Source: Pseudooceanicola sp. HF7 (GTDB lineage: Bacteria > Pseudomonadota > Alphaproteobacteria > Rhodobacterales > Rhodobacteraceae). Taken from it: a stretch of 64,000 nt of DNA. The DNA lies in NCBI RefSeq assembly GCF_011806405.1, contig NZ_JAATOW010000013.1, positions 44,284-108,283 of the forward strand, in the 5' to 3' direction. A program made the translations under genes and the position numbers. This document shows positions 43,364-52,340 of this stretch, piece after piece. Position 1 is the first letter of the stretch, and the number at the start of each line of letters is the position of its first letter. Below the pieces are notes generated by a model. The model saw nothing but the letters and a program-made list of their open reading frames with translations, made no database searches and was not told where the DNA came from.

Positions 43364-44215
43364 ATGCCTGAATTGCCGGAAGTGGAAACCGTCAGGTCCG
43401 GGCTGGCGCCCGCGATGGAAGGGGCCGTGATCACCCAGGCCCGGGTGAACCGCCCCGATCTGCGCTGGCCCTTCCCCGACCGCATGGCCGAACGGCTGGA
43501 AGGGCGGCAGGTGCTGCAATTGCGGCGGCGGTCGAAATACATCCTGGCGGACCTGGAGGGCGGCGAAAGCCTGCTGGTGCACCTGGGCATGTCGGGCCGC
43601 ATGACGGTCTCCGGCGATCCGCTGGGCCGGTTCCACCATGAGCACCCCGCGGCGGTGAAACACGATCATGTCGTGCTGGACATGTCCAACGGCGCCCGGG
43701 TGACCTTCAACGACCCCCGCCGCTTCGGCGCCATGGACCTGCTGCCCACCGAGGGGGCAGAGCGCCACCCCCTGCTTGCCGGCCTCGGGCCGGAGCCGCT
43801 GGGCAATGCCTTTTCCGGCGCCTACCTGGCGGAGAAGCTGAAGACCAAGCGCACGCCGATCAAGGCGGCGCTGCTGGATCAGCGTGTCGTGGCGGGGCTG
43901 GGCAACATCTATGTCTGCGAAACGCTCTACCGGGCGCGTATTTCTCCGGCACGGCGCTGTGACCGGATTGCATCATCCCGGCTGGCCGCCCTGGCCCCGG
44001 TGATCCGCGACGTGTTGCAGGATGCCATTGCCGCCGGCGGCTCCACGCTACGGGATTTTCGCCGTGCGGACGGGGAATTGGGCTACTTCCAGCATGTCTT
44101 CGATGTCTACGACCGCGAAGGCCAGCCCTGCCGCACGGCAGGCTGTGACGCGACGGTAAGGCGAATCGTGCAGTCCGGACGGTCCAGTTTCTACTGTCCG
44201 CAATGCCAAAGATAA
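43364..44215 (+). CDS. mutM: Formamidopyrimidine-DNA glycosylase MutM
   Basis: A 283-residue base-excision repair enzyme for 8-oxoguanine and Fapy lesions. After Met removal, Pro2 and Glu3 ([10 protein letters not shown]) are the catalytic residues. [13 protein letters not shown] contains the H2TH-preceding core, and [16 protein letters not shown] is the helix-2-turn-helix region. A C-terminal zinc finger has Cys pairs in CRTAGC and CPQC. Full length. Confidence 0.97.
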   Translation: MPELPEVETVRSGLAPAMEGAVITQARVNRPDLRWPFPDRMAERLEGRQVLQLRRRSKYILADLEGGESLLVHLGMSGRMTVSGDPLGRFHHEHPAAVKHDHVVLDMSNGARVTFNDPRRFGAMDLLPTEGAERHPLLAGLGPEPLGNAFSGAYLAEKLKTKRTPIKAALLDQRVVAGLGNIYVCETLYRARISPARRCDRIASSRLAALAPVIRDVLQDAIAAGGSTLRDFRRADGELGYFQHVFDVYDREGQPCRTAGCDATVRRIVQSGRSSFYCPQCQR

Positions 44216-44278
44216 CTTGAACCACATAGGCAAGATGGTAGGGAATCACTCCCAGACCAACCGGAGGGCAGCCATCTC

Positions 44279-45055
44279 ATGGCCTTTGAGACCATCGTCG
44301 TCGAGACGGATGACCACATCGCGCAGGTACGACTGAACCGGCCCGATGCGATGAACGCGATCAACGATCAGATGCTGAGCGAGCTGGCGGAGGCACTCAC
44401 CGCCGCCCAGAAGGACCCCAAGGTCCGCTGCATCGTGATCAGCGGAACAGAGAAATTCTTCGCCGCCGGTGTCGACGTGCGCCAGATGGCCGAGAAAAGC
44501 TTCACCGATGTCTTCGCGGGAGAGATGTTCGGCGGTGACGTCGATGCCATCGCCCGCATCCGCAAGCCGATCATCGCCGCTGTGTCCGGCTATGCGCTGG
44601 GCGGCGGCTGCGAACTGGCGATGATGTGCGATTTCATCATCGCCTCGGATACCGCCAAGTTCGGGCAACCGGAAATCAACCTTGGTGTCATGGCGGGCCT
44701 TGGCGGCACCCAGCGGCTGACCCGCGCCGTGGGCAAGGCCAAGGCGATGGACATGAACCTGACCGGCCGCTTCATGGACGCGGCAGAGGCAGAGCGCTCC
44801 GGGCTGGTGTCCCGCGTGGTGCCCGCCAAGAAGCTCCAGGAAGAGGCGATGACCGCCGCCGGCAAGATCGCAGAGAAAAGCATGATCTCCGTCATGGCGG
44901 TCAAGGAAGCGGTCGACCGCGCCCAGGAAACGCCCCTGGCAGAGGGGATGCTTTTCGAACGGCGGCTGTTCTTCTCCCTCTTTGCGACAGAGGATCAGAA
45001 GGAAGGCATGACCGCCTTCATCGAGAAGCGCGAACCCCAGTTCCGCGACCGCTGA
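44279..45055 (+). CDS. Enoyl-CoA hydratase
   Basis: A 258-residue crotonase-fold enzyme that hydrates trans-2-enoyl-CoA in fatty-acid or amino-acid degradation. Both catalytic glutamates of true hydratases are present: Glu112 in GGGCELAMM and Glu132 in FGQPEINLG. The oxyanion loop is AAGVDVRQM. A GGAGG ribosome binding site precedes ATG. It is close to mutM in the same direction but with a 63-base gap. Confidence 0.93.
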   Translation: MAFETIVVETDDHIAQVRLNRPDAMNAINDQMLSELAEALTAAQKDPKVRCIVISGTEKFFAAGVDVRQMAEKSFTDVFAGEMFGGDVDAIARIRKPIIAAVSGYALGGGCELAMMCDFIIASDTAKFGQPEINLGVMAGLGGTQRLTRAVGKAKAMDMNLTGRFMDAAEAERSGLVSRVVPAKKLQEEAMTAAGKIAEKSMISVMAVKEAVDRAQETPLAEGMLFERRLFFSLFATEDQKEGMTAFIEKREPQFRDR

Positions 45056-45085
45056 GACAAGTCCGCGACTAAACCTGGAGTTGCA

Positions 45086-46192
45086 TCAGCCCAGGGCGCC
45101 CGGCCGCCTTGGGCTGAACCATTCCGGGTCCAGCCCCTCCGGCACCGGTCCGCCCGCGATCAGCGCCCCGGCCAGCGCGGCCAGCGCCGGAGAGCACTGG
45201 ATCCCGCAGCCCCCCTGCCCCGCCAGCCAGAAGAATCCCTTCGCCCTGTCGTCGAATCCGCAGACCGGCACCCCATCCGCCACGAAGCTGCGCAGCCCGG
45301 CCCAGGTGCTCAGCAGCCTGCGCGCCGGCAGGTCGGCGGGCAGATCGAAGGCCGCGCGCAGACGATCCAGGCAAAGCGCCACGTCCAGCGGGTCGGGTTT
45401 CACGTCCCCGGGCAGGCTCAGCACCGAATCCGCAGGAGAGGCCATCAGCCGCCCGGCCTCCGGTTTCAGGTAGAATCGCCCCTCCACGTCCGCGACCATG
45501 GGCAATTCCTCGGGGGTCACGCCCTCGGGAGGCTCCAGGAACAGCCCCGTGCGGCGCAGCGACTCAAGCCCCAGAGGGGCGGCCCCGGCCAGCGCGCCAA
45601 GCTGTTCGGCCCAGGCCCCGGCGGCATTCACCACCACAGGTGCCGCGAATCGACCCGCCGCGGTCTCCAGCTGCCACAGGCCGGAGTGCCGCTGCAGGGC
45701 GAAGACCTCGGCGTTGCAGATCAGCTCCGAGCCGTCATGGCGCAGCTTTTCGCGGTGCAGCGTCATGAGCCCCGGCAGATCGATATCGCGGGCCTCTGCC
45801 TCGTAAAGGCCACCAACCGCATAGCCCGGCCGCAGCAGGGGCATGCGCAGGCGGATTTCTTCCGCCTCCAGGGTCACGGCGCGCTTGTGGGCCAGCATCT
45901 CTTCGGCCCGCTCGGCCAGGGCCTCTCTCTGGTCTTCCCGCGCGATCATGATCAGTCCCCGCGCGCGCAGCAGCGGCGTTTTCGGGCCAAAGCCATGATC
46001 TTGTTTGAAAAATGCCAGAGAAGCCTGAGTCAGCGCCTGGATCTCCGGCGGCCCCAGCGAGGAGATAAGGATCGCGGCAGAGCGTCCGGTGGCGTGATAG
46101 CCGGGCAGGTTCTCTCGTTCCAGCACCGCCACCCTGGCAGTCCCGGACAGGGCGCTGGCCACCGAAATCCCGCTGATTCCAGCCCCGATCAC
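45086..46192 (-). CDS. FAD-dependent oxidoreductase, DAO family, start codon unclear
   Basis: A 368-residue (from GTG) flavoprotein like D-amino-acid dehydrogenases. It has the GAGISGISVAS dinucleotide loop, CHATGRSAAI-type FAD contact (YHATGRSAA), and WAGLRSFVADGVPVCGF with GQGGCGIQ near the C-terminus. GTG at 46192 cuts into the first beta strand. The frame continues upstream as SRQFDIIV to a stop at 46229-46231, with a good GGAGG at 46221-46225 but no ATG, GTG or TTG in place. The true start may be a rare codon or may have been lost. Substrate unknown. Confidence 0.85.
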   Translation of the reverse strand: MIGAGISGISVASALSGTARVAVLERENLPGYHATGRSAAILISSLGPPEIQALTQASLAFFKQDHGFGPKTPLLRARGLIMIAREDQREALAERAEEMLAHKRAVTLEAEEIRLRMPLLRPGYAVGGLYEAEARDIDLPGLMTLHREKLRHDGSELICNAEVFALQRHSGLWQLETAAGRFAAPVVVNAAGAWAEQLGALAGAAPLGLESLRRTGLFLEPPEGVTPEELPMVADVEGRFYLKPEAGRLMASPADSVLSLPGDVKPDPLDVALCLDRLRAAFDLPADLPARRLLSTWAGLRSFVADGVPVCGFDDRAKGFFWLAGQGGCGIQCSPALAALAGALIAGGPVPEGLDPEWFSPRRPGALG

Positions 46193-46645
46193 GATGATGT
46201 CGAACTGCCGCGACGCCCGCCCTCCTCTTTACCGGCCCCGGCTTATCCCCTTGCCTGCAATCCGCTTGGGCGCAGTCGGGTGGTTCTTGCGGGGGATCGG
46301 CATCCTTCTGCGGATGCGCCCCCCTCCGGTGCCGGTGTCCCTGGGTAAGCCTATAGAGCGCCCAACTATACGTAAACATACATAGTGACCCACTTACATG
46401 ACGGAGCGGAAATTGGCGCGATTCCGTAAAAGCCCCTTGCCCCCGGAGCGATTCCAAGGGAAAGACGCTGAAACCGCTGCGTGCGGGGGAATTCGGTGGG
46501 TCTGCCCCTCCTGTCCAGGGTTTCGGGACAGAGATCAGGCTCGCATATCCAAAGAATCCCCTGTGGGTGTTGACTTGATGATGAGTCGGGCCTAAAGACG
46601 CGGCTTCAGAATAACTCCGAACCCGAAACATGGGACGATACGAAC
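46193..46645. other. Intergenic region upstream of rpsT
   Basis: About 450 bases with no convincing gene. It contains four GANTC words (46420, 46450, 46554, 46583), a small hairpin region rich in CATCCTTCTGCGGATG near 46300, AT-rich DNA at 46365-46385, and the rpsT promoter at the right end. Confidence 0.55.
46570..46598 (+). promoter_or_regulatory. rpsT promoter with a GANTC site in the spacer
   Basis: TTGACT (46570-46575), a 17-base spacer and TAAAGA (46593-46598) form a sigma-70-type promoter. GAGTC at 46583-46587 lies in the spacer. In Caulobacter, GcrA-activated promoters carry CcrM-methylated GANTC sites in this position, so cell-cycle control is plausible. Confidence 0.55.
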
Positions 46646-46909
46646 ATGGCTAACTCGCCTCAGTCGAAGAAACGTGCCCGTCAGGCGGAACGCCGCCTTG
46701 ACGTCAACAAGGCACGCCGTTCGCGTATCCGCACCTTCCTGCGCAAGGTGGAAGAGGCGATCGCAACGGGTGATAAATCCGCCGCTCAAGATGCACTTCG
46801 CAATGCTCAGCCCGAGCTGATGCGCGGTGTGACCAAGGGCGTCTACCACAAGAACACGGTTGCCCGGAAAATGTCCCGCCTGTCTTCGCGGGTCAAAGCT
46901 ATCGGCTAA
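46646..46909 (+). CDS. rpsT: 30S ribosomal protein S20
   Basis: An 87-residue basic, helical protein: [17 protein letters not shown] at the N-terminus, a central [18 protein letters not shown] and a final [18 protein letters not shown]. It binds 16S rRNA and is full length. It is upstream of dnaA, a widespread alphaproteobacterial arrangement. Confidence 0.97.
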   Translation: MANSPQSKKRARQAERRLDVNKARRSRIRTFLRKVEEAIATGDKSAAQDALRNAQPELMRGVTKGVYHKNTVARKMSRLSSRVKAIG

Positions 46910-46930
46910 TTCCGGTCAAGCTGTTGACGT

Positions 46931-46960
46931 AAAAGGCGCTGCTTCGGCAGCGCCTTTTTT
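46931..46960 (+). terminator. Rho-independent terminator of rpsT
   Basis: AAAAGGCGCTGC (46931-46942) and GCAGCGCCTTTTTT form a 12-pair stem with a stable TTCG tetraloop and a T6 tail. It separates rpsT from dnaA, so dnaA has its own promoter. Confidence 0.95.
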
Positions 46961-46990
46961 CGTGCGCAGGTTGCAATGTCACAGCACTCC

Positions 46991-47075
46991 GATTCCTTTG
47001 CCGACGGCACTGAGTCAAGCGCTTTGAATTGTTGTATCAGCCCGTCGAAGGTTGCTAGCTTCGGACCTGCGAGTC
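46991..47075. promoter_or_regulatory. GANTC cluster in the dnaA upstream region
   Basis: Three GANTC sites (46991-46995, 47012-47016, 47071-47075) in 85 bases, where base composition predicts roughly one per 300. CcrM methylation of GANTC controls dnaA transcription in Caulobacter. The rest of the 460-base gap between the rpsT terminator and dnaA shows no gene; a clear DnaA-box cluster is not seen. Confidence 0.5.
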
Positions 47076-47332
47076 ACTTCGCCTTGGGGGGGACATCGCG
47101 GCACCATCCGGTACCGCAGGCCTAATCCAGCTCCAGCCGTCAGGTTGGGGCCAGAAAAGCTGTTCACGATGTCCAGGATCATAGGTTGGACACAACGCTA
47201 GCGCGAGCTTCGGTCAGGAAGCCCGTGGCGTTATGTTTGACAGGCACGGCACCCGGTTCACCCGCGCTGCCGCACGCCCGGACGCACGGCCGGGTGATAT
47301 GGGTCCTTGTTCCCAAGGCACGACAACCGCCT

Positions 47333-47380
47333 GCGCCGGGGCTAATCGGCGGACGGAACCCGCGCCGGGGTCAATCGGCG
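47333..47380. repeat. 19-bp direct repeat just upstream of dnaA
   Basis: GCGCCGGGGCTAATCGGCG (47333-47351) and GCGCCGGGGTCAATCGGCG (47362-47380) differ only by a swapped CT/TC and start 29 bases apart. They end 20-40 bases before the dnaA start and so would fall in the 5' leader or core promoter. A regulator site or RNA element is possible. Confidence 0.6.
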
Positions 47381-47420
47381 CATGGGGGGGTAAGAGCTGA
47401 TGAGGGGCAAAGAGAAGAAC

Positions 47421-48863
47421 ATGGACACGGACTACTGGGGCGAACTGAAGAACAACCTGCGAAAATCGGTGGGGGAGCATAACTTCACCGCCTGGATCGC
47501 TCCTCTTGAACTCGACAAGGTCAAGGATGGCGTGGCCACGCTCAAGGCGCCCACGAATTATGCCGGCATCTATGTCGAACGGAATTTCGGGGATCAGATC
47601 CTCAACGAATTCGCCGCGCTCAAGGGCAATGTCCGTCGCCTGGTGTTCTGCGTGGAAAAACCCGGTGCGCAGGATCGTGCCGCCCCGGTCGACGGCCAGG
47701 AGGGCATGGCGCCTTCCACGGCAGCTGCCAGCCTGTCCCGGGCCGCCGCGCCCCGCGCCCAGGGACGCAGCAGCGGCTCCTTCTCGCAGGATGAGGACAT
47801 GCGCGCCAAGCTGGAGCGCATGCTGCAACCCGCGCCCCTGGACCCCAATTGCACCTTCGACAGCTTCGTCGTCGGCAAGCCCAACGAACTGGCCCATGCG
47901 GCCGCCCGCCGTGTCGCCCGCGGTGGCAAGCCCGAGTTCAATCCGCTGTTCCTCTACGGGGGCGTGGGCTTGGGTAAGACGCACCTCATGCACGCGATCG
48001 CCTGGGAGCTTCAGACCAGCAATCCGCACCTGAACATCGTCTACCTCTCGGCAGAGCAGTTCATGTACCGCTTCGTCCAGGCGCTGCGTGACAAGAAGAT
48101 GATGGATTTCAAATCCCTCTTCCGCAACGTCGACGTGCTGATGGTCGATGACGTCCAGTTCATCGCCGGCAAGGAATCAACGCAGGAAGAATTCTTCCAC
48201 ACCTTCAACGCGCTGATCGACCACAACAAGCAGATCATCCTTTCCGGTGACTGCGCCCCGAACGAGATCAAGAACCTGCCGGTCCGCATCTCTTCGCGCC
48301 TGGCCTCCGGCCTGGTGGTCGACCTGCACCCGACCGACTACGAGCTGCGCCTGGGCATCCTGCAATCCAAGGTCGATGCCTTCCGCGTCAACCACCCAGA
48401 GATTTCCGTCGCCGATGGCGTGCTGGAATTCCTGGCCCACCGCATCTCCACCAACGTCCGCGTGCTGGAAGGCGCGCTGACCCGGCTGTTCGCCTTTGCC
48501 TCCCTGGTCGGTCGCAAGATCACCATGGAACTGACCCAGGATTGCCTGGCCGACGTGCTGCGCGCCTCGGATCGCAAGATCTCGATCGAGGAAATCCAGC
48601 GCTGCGTGGCAGAGCATTACAACATTCGCCTCAGCGACATGATCGGCCCCAAGAGGGTGCGCAGCTTCGCCCGCCCGCGCCAGATCGCCATGTTCCTGTG
48701 CAAGCGCATGACCTCGCGCTCCCTGCCGGAGATTGGCAAGCGTTTCGGCGGCCGCGACCACACCACCGTGATGCATGCGGTCAAGCGGATCGACGACCTG
48801 ATGGCCCAGGACGCGCAGATCGCCGACGACCTGGAGCTTCTGCGCCGCACGCTGGAAGCCTGA
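47421..48863 (+). CDS. dnaA: Chromosomal replication initiator DnaA
   Basis: A 480-residue initiator. Domain I (about 1-80) is followed by a Pro/Ser/Ala linker (about 85-130) and the AAA+ domain with Walker A GGVGLGKT (residues 180-187) and Walker B VLMVDDVQF. The DnaA signature helix NVRVLEGALTRLF and the C-terminal DNA-binding motif FGGRDHTTVMHAVKRI follow. The in-frame ATG at 47400 is an alternative; 47421 is preferred because AAAGAGAAG precedes it. Confidence 0.97.
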   Translation: MDTDYWGELKNNLRKSVGEHNFTAWIAPLELDKVKDGVATLKAPTNYAGIYVERNFGDQILNEFAALKGNVRRLVFCVEKPGAQDRAAPVDGQEGMAPSTAAASLSRAAAPRAQGRSSGSFSQDEDMRAKLERMLQPAPLDPNCTFDSFVVGKPNELAHAAARRVARGGKPEFNPLFLYGGVGLGKTHLMHAIAWELQTSNPHLNIVYLSAEQFMYRFVQALRDKKMMDFKSLFRNVDVLMVDDVQFIAGKESTQEEFFHTFNALIDHNKQIILSGDCAPNEIKNLPVRISSRLASGLVVDLHPTDYELRLGILQSKVDAFRVNHPEISVADGVLEFLAHRISTNVRVLEGALTRLFAFASLVGRKITMELTQDCLADVLRASDRKISIEEIQRCVAEHYNIRLSDMIGPKRVRSFARPRQIAMFLCKRMTSRSLPEIGKRFGGRDHTTVMHAVKRIDDLMAQDAQIADDLELLRRTLEA

Positions 48864-48890
48864 GCGCAGCCCGCCCCACGGCAAAAGAAC

Positions 48891-48922
48891 GGCCCCGGAT
48901 CCGCAAGGACCGGGGCCTTTTT
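48891..48922 (+). terminator. Rho-independent terminator of dnaA
   Basis: GGCCCCGG (48891-48898) pairs with CCGGGGCC (48910-48917), followed by TTTTT. It isolates dnaA from the converging peptidase gene. Confidence 0.9.
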
Positions 48923-48932
48923 CGTTTCCGCG

Positions 48933-50927
48933 TCAGGGATCCCCGGACCCCGGCACGCCAAAGGGCGCGTCGATGCGCAGGCGCCCGCTGCCGGCCCGTG
49001 ACGGGGCCGGGCGCGGGCCGGGATAGGTCGAATCACTACCCGCTGCGGCCTCGGCCACCCAGGTGCGGTCCACCGTTTCGCCCCGTGCCAGCCCATCGGC
49101 CATGAAGCGCGCCACCAGCGGCGCGGCCATGCTGGTGCCGTTCAGCCGCAGGTAGGAGCCGCTGCGACTTCCCGCCGCGATCACCCCGGGCAGGGCCGGG
49201 CTGTCATCGCTGCGCGCGGCGGCGTCGGGCCCCTTGCGGTCGGCGCTGCGCGCGCCCCGCGTCGGCGTGATCGGCCCGGCGGCGGAGTAATCGGGCAGCA
49301 GTCCGTTGCGCTCCGTCAGCCCGGCCACCACCACCGGGCGCGCACCTGTGGCAAAACCGCTCAGCGTGCCCGCCCGCCGCACCGGGCAGTCGGTCTCCGC
49401 CGGGTCCACCGCCAGCGGTGCGCCCAGCGCATCGAAGCGGCGATAGCAGCTGTTGTCGAAATAGGCCTGCCGCCCGCCGCCCCGGTAGCCGGGCGGGCTT
49501 TCCTCGCGCAGCACCCAGACCTGCACCGGGGCCGGGCTGCTGCCGCCCAGCGCCGCATGGATCTGCCATTGCCCCGCCGGGGCCAGCGCCACCGCGGAAT
49601 CAAGGGCCGCGGTCGGATGCAGACTCAGCCCAATCTGCCCCCGCACCGTGGGCGAGGGATGCCAGCCATAGGCCAGCCGCGCGACCTCGCGCCCCCTTGC
49701 ATCCACCAGAACCGCGCCGGAGCCGGGACGCGCCTGCACCGGCGGGCTTTCCGGGCCACCGGGCGGGCGCACCCGCAACGTCAGCGCCTCTGCCTCCCGC
49801 TCGGTCTGGTAGGGCAGCCAGAACTGCACGTGGCTGGCGGTGCGATCATCGGGCCGGGCCATCAGGCGCAGCTCTTCCTGCGGCGCGCTCAGCGTGGCAT
49901 GGACCTGCGCCAGGTTGCCATTGCCCGCCGGCAGCACCACGCGCAGCGCGGGATGCCGATCCAGGCGATCCTCGATCAGCCGGGCGATCAGGCTGGTACC
50001 GTCATGGGGCCCGCCGAAATTGCCGTAGCTGAAGTTCAGCACCATGGGCACCGGCTCCCCGTCGGGCAGACGGTAGCGCCGCGCGTGGTGCAACAGCCGG
50101 TCCACCGCCAGGCCCAGCACCGGCTCAAGCGACCGCCCGGTCACGTCCCGCGTGACAGAGGCCGGCAGCATCGCGCAAAGGATCGGGCGTTCCCGCGCAG
50201 AGCCGTCCGGCGGATAGCCCGCCGCCAGCGAACAGACATGGGTGCCATGCGACCGCCGCTGGCTGACGGGCTCCAGCCCCTCTCCGGTCATGCGGATCAC
50301 CCCCGCCGCGCGGTAGAATCCCTCTTCGTCCAGCAATCCGTGGCGGCTGTGGCGGCGCAGCAGCTTGTCGATCCGCCGCCGCTTCAGCACATGGCCATAG
50401 CTGCCCCGCTTGCGCGCATCCGGGGCGCTTTCCATGACATAGGCCAGTTCCACCCGGCTTTCGGCGGGCCCGCTGCGGAACAGCTCATGGGCAATCGCGA
50501 TCCCGTCGTCGATCACGCCCATCAGCACCGTTTCCTGCGGCAGGACGATCTGATCGTCCTCTTCCAGCGGCGCGGCCTGCTGCACGTGTTCGCCGGCTAT
50601 CGCCGCGCCAAGCTGGATCGCGCTGACCCCCAGCCCGTTGCCGGGGCGGTTCATCTCTTCCAATACCGGGCCACGGGCAAAGACGGTGACCACCCGGCCC
50701 GGCTGCACCACAAGGTCCGGCGCATGGACCTCTGGCAGGATCATCCCCGGCGCCATCTCGGGAAAGGCCGCCTCAACACGCGCCTGCAACTCCGCCAGGC
50801 TCACCTCCAGCGCCAGCAGGGCCGACCACCAGGGATCCTCTGGCAGATGCGCGTCGGGGCGGCTCAGGCGGAAGGCGGCCACCGGGTCCGCGCCCTGGGG
50901 TGGCAGGTCGATCCATCGCAATGTCAT
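48933..50927 (-). CDS. Subtilisin-like S8 serine peptidase of the dnaA-dnaN insert
   Basis: A 664-residue peptidase with a full catalytic set: Asp140 in LMGVIDDGIAIAHELF, His227 in SHGTHVCSLAAG, Ser599 in NGTSMAAPLVA, and an oxyanion Asn in LPAGNGN (about 336). About 130 residues precede the catalytic domain. A 150-residue beta-rich insertion lies between the Asn and Ser motifs. No signal peptide is visible, so it is either cytoplasmic or exported by another route. It lies three bases after the PAP2-like gene, in one operon with it. The substrate is unknown. Confidence 0.88.
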   Translation of the reverse strand: MTLRWIDLPPQGADPVAAFRLSRPDAHLPEDPWWSALLALEVSLAELQARVEAAFPEMAPGMILPEVHAPDLVVQPGRVVTVFARGPVLEEMNRPGNGLGVSAIQLGAAIAGEHVQQAAPLEEDDQIVLPQETVLMGVIDDGIAIAHELFRSGPAESRVELAYVMESAPDARKRGSYGHVLKRRRIDKLLRRHSRHGLLDEEGFYRAAGVIRMTGEGLEPVSQRRSHGTHVCSLAAGYPPDGSARERPILCAMLPASVTRDVTGRSLEPVLGLAVDRLLHHARRYRLPDGEPVPMVLNFSYGNFGGPHDGTSLIARLIEDRLDRHPALRVVLPAGNGNLAQVHATLSAPQEELRLMARPDDRTASHVQFWLPYQTEREAEALTLRVRPPGGPESPPVQARPGSGAVLVDARGREVARLAYGWHPSPTVRGQIGLSLHPTAALDSAVALAPAGQWQIHAALGGSSPAPVQVWVLREESPPGYRGGGRQAYFDNSCYRRFDALGAPLAVDPAETDCPVRRAGTLSGFATGARPVVVAGLTERNGLLPDYSAAGPITPTRGARSADRKGPDAAARSDDSPALPGVIAAGSRSGSYLRLNGTSMAAPLVARFMADGLARGETVDRTWVAEAAAGSDSTYPGPRPAPSRAGSGRLRIDAPFGVPGSGDP

Positions 50928-50930
50928 GGC

Positions 50931-52238
50931 TCAGCCCCCCGCGCCGTGGCCGGGCAGATCCGCCCATTCCGCCACCGCCTTGTCCCAGAGCCAGGCCAGC
51001 ACGGCAGAGCCCTCTGCCCCCCGTGGCGCCTTGCCCCGCCCGACCCGCGCCCAGGGGTGATGCCGCTCCCCGGAATGGCGCGGCTGACTGTCCTCGGCGG
51101 CGTCGTAAAGCATGTGCCAGTCGAAATCCTGCGCGCCGTCGAAATTGCCCCCCAGGAAGCGCCCATGGCTGCGGGTGCGCACCCCGGGATCGCAGCGCTC
51201 GGCGATGAAATCCGCCAGCGTCAGCCCCATCAGCGCCCCGGCGGCGCTGTCTGCGGGGAAATGCCCCCCCGCCACGGTCCGGTTCACCGCCACCCGGGCC
51301 GCCTGCCGCATCAGCATCTCGGCCCAGACGGGATCCTGGTACTGCGGCGTCTTCGCGGCGCGTTGCAGCTTCACCAGAAGCCGCGCCAGCAGGAAGGCCT
51401 CGGTCGCATGGCCGCTGGGCAGGGTGCCATGAGTCGGCGTCAGGATCATCGGCTGCACCTGGGGCGAAAACTCGATCGGGCGCTTGCCGGCCAGGGTATA
51501 TTTCACCTTCTGCACCGCGACAGAGGCAAACTGCCCCGCAGTTGCCAGAAGCTCCATCGTGTAGGGGGTGCGCGCCGGGTCCATGAACCCGATGGAGGCA
51601 AAGAAGGCAAAGGGCGGCGACAATTGCGCCAGGATCTCCGGCCCCCGGTCCGGGCGCAGATCCGCATAGGCCGCCAAGTAGCGCATCTGCTCCTTGAAGG
51701 TGTCGATATCGGGCAGGCTGACCGAAACCAGCGGCTCCAGCGACAGGCTTGGCGCCTCCGGCCCAGGGCCGCGATGCTCTGCGTGATCAGACTCCTCGCC
51801 GGGGTTGTCGCCCGCGTTGTCGCCAGCGTCCTCTTCGTAGCGATGCCCCCCTGAGCCGCCCTCTGGCAGCACCAGGTCCGTCTGCCACAGGTGCACGGCG
51901 GGCCGGTCCTGGTCCAGGGTGGCGGAAAAGGTCACGCGCCCGGCAAGCTCTGCGAAATAAAGCCGCGCGCGCACCTCTGCGGCCAGGCGCGGGATGCCGG
52001 CAGGATCGGCGGGCGGAGCCGGTCGGATGGCCGGATCATAGTTCAGCGGCGCCCCCGCGATCCCGTCGCGATTGGTGATCAGCGCCTCTGCCGTGCCCGG
52101 CCCCCCGGCGCCCCCGCCGAAAGCGGAAAAGGCTGAAAACGCCGAAAAGGCGGAGAACGCGGAGAAAGCCGAGAAGGCGGAAAAGGCAGAGAAGGCCGAA
52201 AAGGCGGATTCAGGCGAACCGCCGCTTTGATAGGTCAT
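50931..52238 (-). CDS. PAP2/vanadium haloperoxidase-fold protein with Ser-Ala-Phe repeats
   Basis: A 435-residue protein. Residues 11-40 are ten tandem Ser-Ala-Phe units, followed by a Gly-rich joint. The acid phosphatase/vanadium haloperoxidase site is complete: KX6RP at Lys246-Pro254, PSGH at 274-277 and RX5H at Arg320-His326. It could be a phosphatase or a vanadium-dependent haloperoxidase; the sequence does not decide. No signal peptide or membrane helices are seen, unlike lipid phosphatases, which favours the haloperoxidase-like branch. The start at 52238 has GGAG 11 bases before it. It is cotranscribed with the S8 peptidase. Confidence 0.85.
   Translation of the reverse strand: MTYQSGGSPESAFSAFSAFSAFSAFSAFSAFSAFSAFSAFGGGAGGPGTAEALITNRDGIAGAPLNYDPAIRPAPPADPAGIPRLAAEVRARLYFAELAGRVTFSATLDQDRPAVHLWQTDLVLPEGGSGGHRYEEDAGDNAGDNPGEESDHAEHRGPGPEAPSLSLEPLVSVSLPDIDTFKEQMRYLAAYADLRPDRGPEILAQLSPPFAFFASIGFMDPARTPYTMELLATAGQFASVAVQKVKYTLAGKRPIEFSPQVQPMILTPTHGTLPSGHATEAFLLARLLVKLQRAAKTPQYQDPVWAEMLMRQAARVAVNRTVAGGHFPADSAAGALMGLTLADFIAERCDPGVRTRSHGRFLGGNFDGAQDFDWHMLYDAAEDSQPRHSGERHHPWARVGRGKAPRGAEGSAVLAWLWDKAVAEWADLPGHGAGG
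52119..52208 (-). repeat. Ten 9-bp units encoding Ser-Ala-Phe
   Basis: Ten head-to-tail nine-base units, all coding Ser-Ala-Phe. The third positions differ from unit to unit: Ser uses TCC, TCG, TCT and TCA; Ala uses GCC, GCG and GCT; Phe uses TTT and TTC. Every difference is synonymous, which argues that the peptide and not the DNA is being preserved. Confidence 0.95.
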
Positions 52239-52340
52239 GGAAGGCTCCTGTGTTGAAAGCTGTCTGGTGAGAATCGCCGGCCGCTCGCACCGGCCCCGAT
52301 GCACCGGCCCCAAGCCTACAAGCCCGGGACCGGCCTGCCG

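Noticed and set aside
46961..47420. Origin of replication upstream of dnaA
   Set aside because: No cluster of TTATCCACA-like boxes or AT-rich unwinding region is visible; only a single poor match (TTATCCCCT near 46243) outside the gap.
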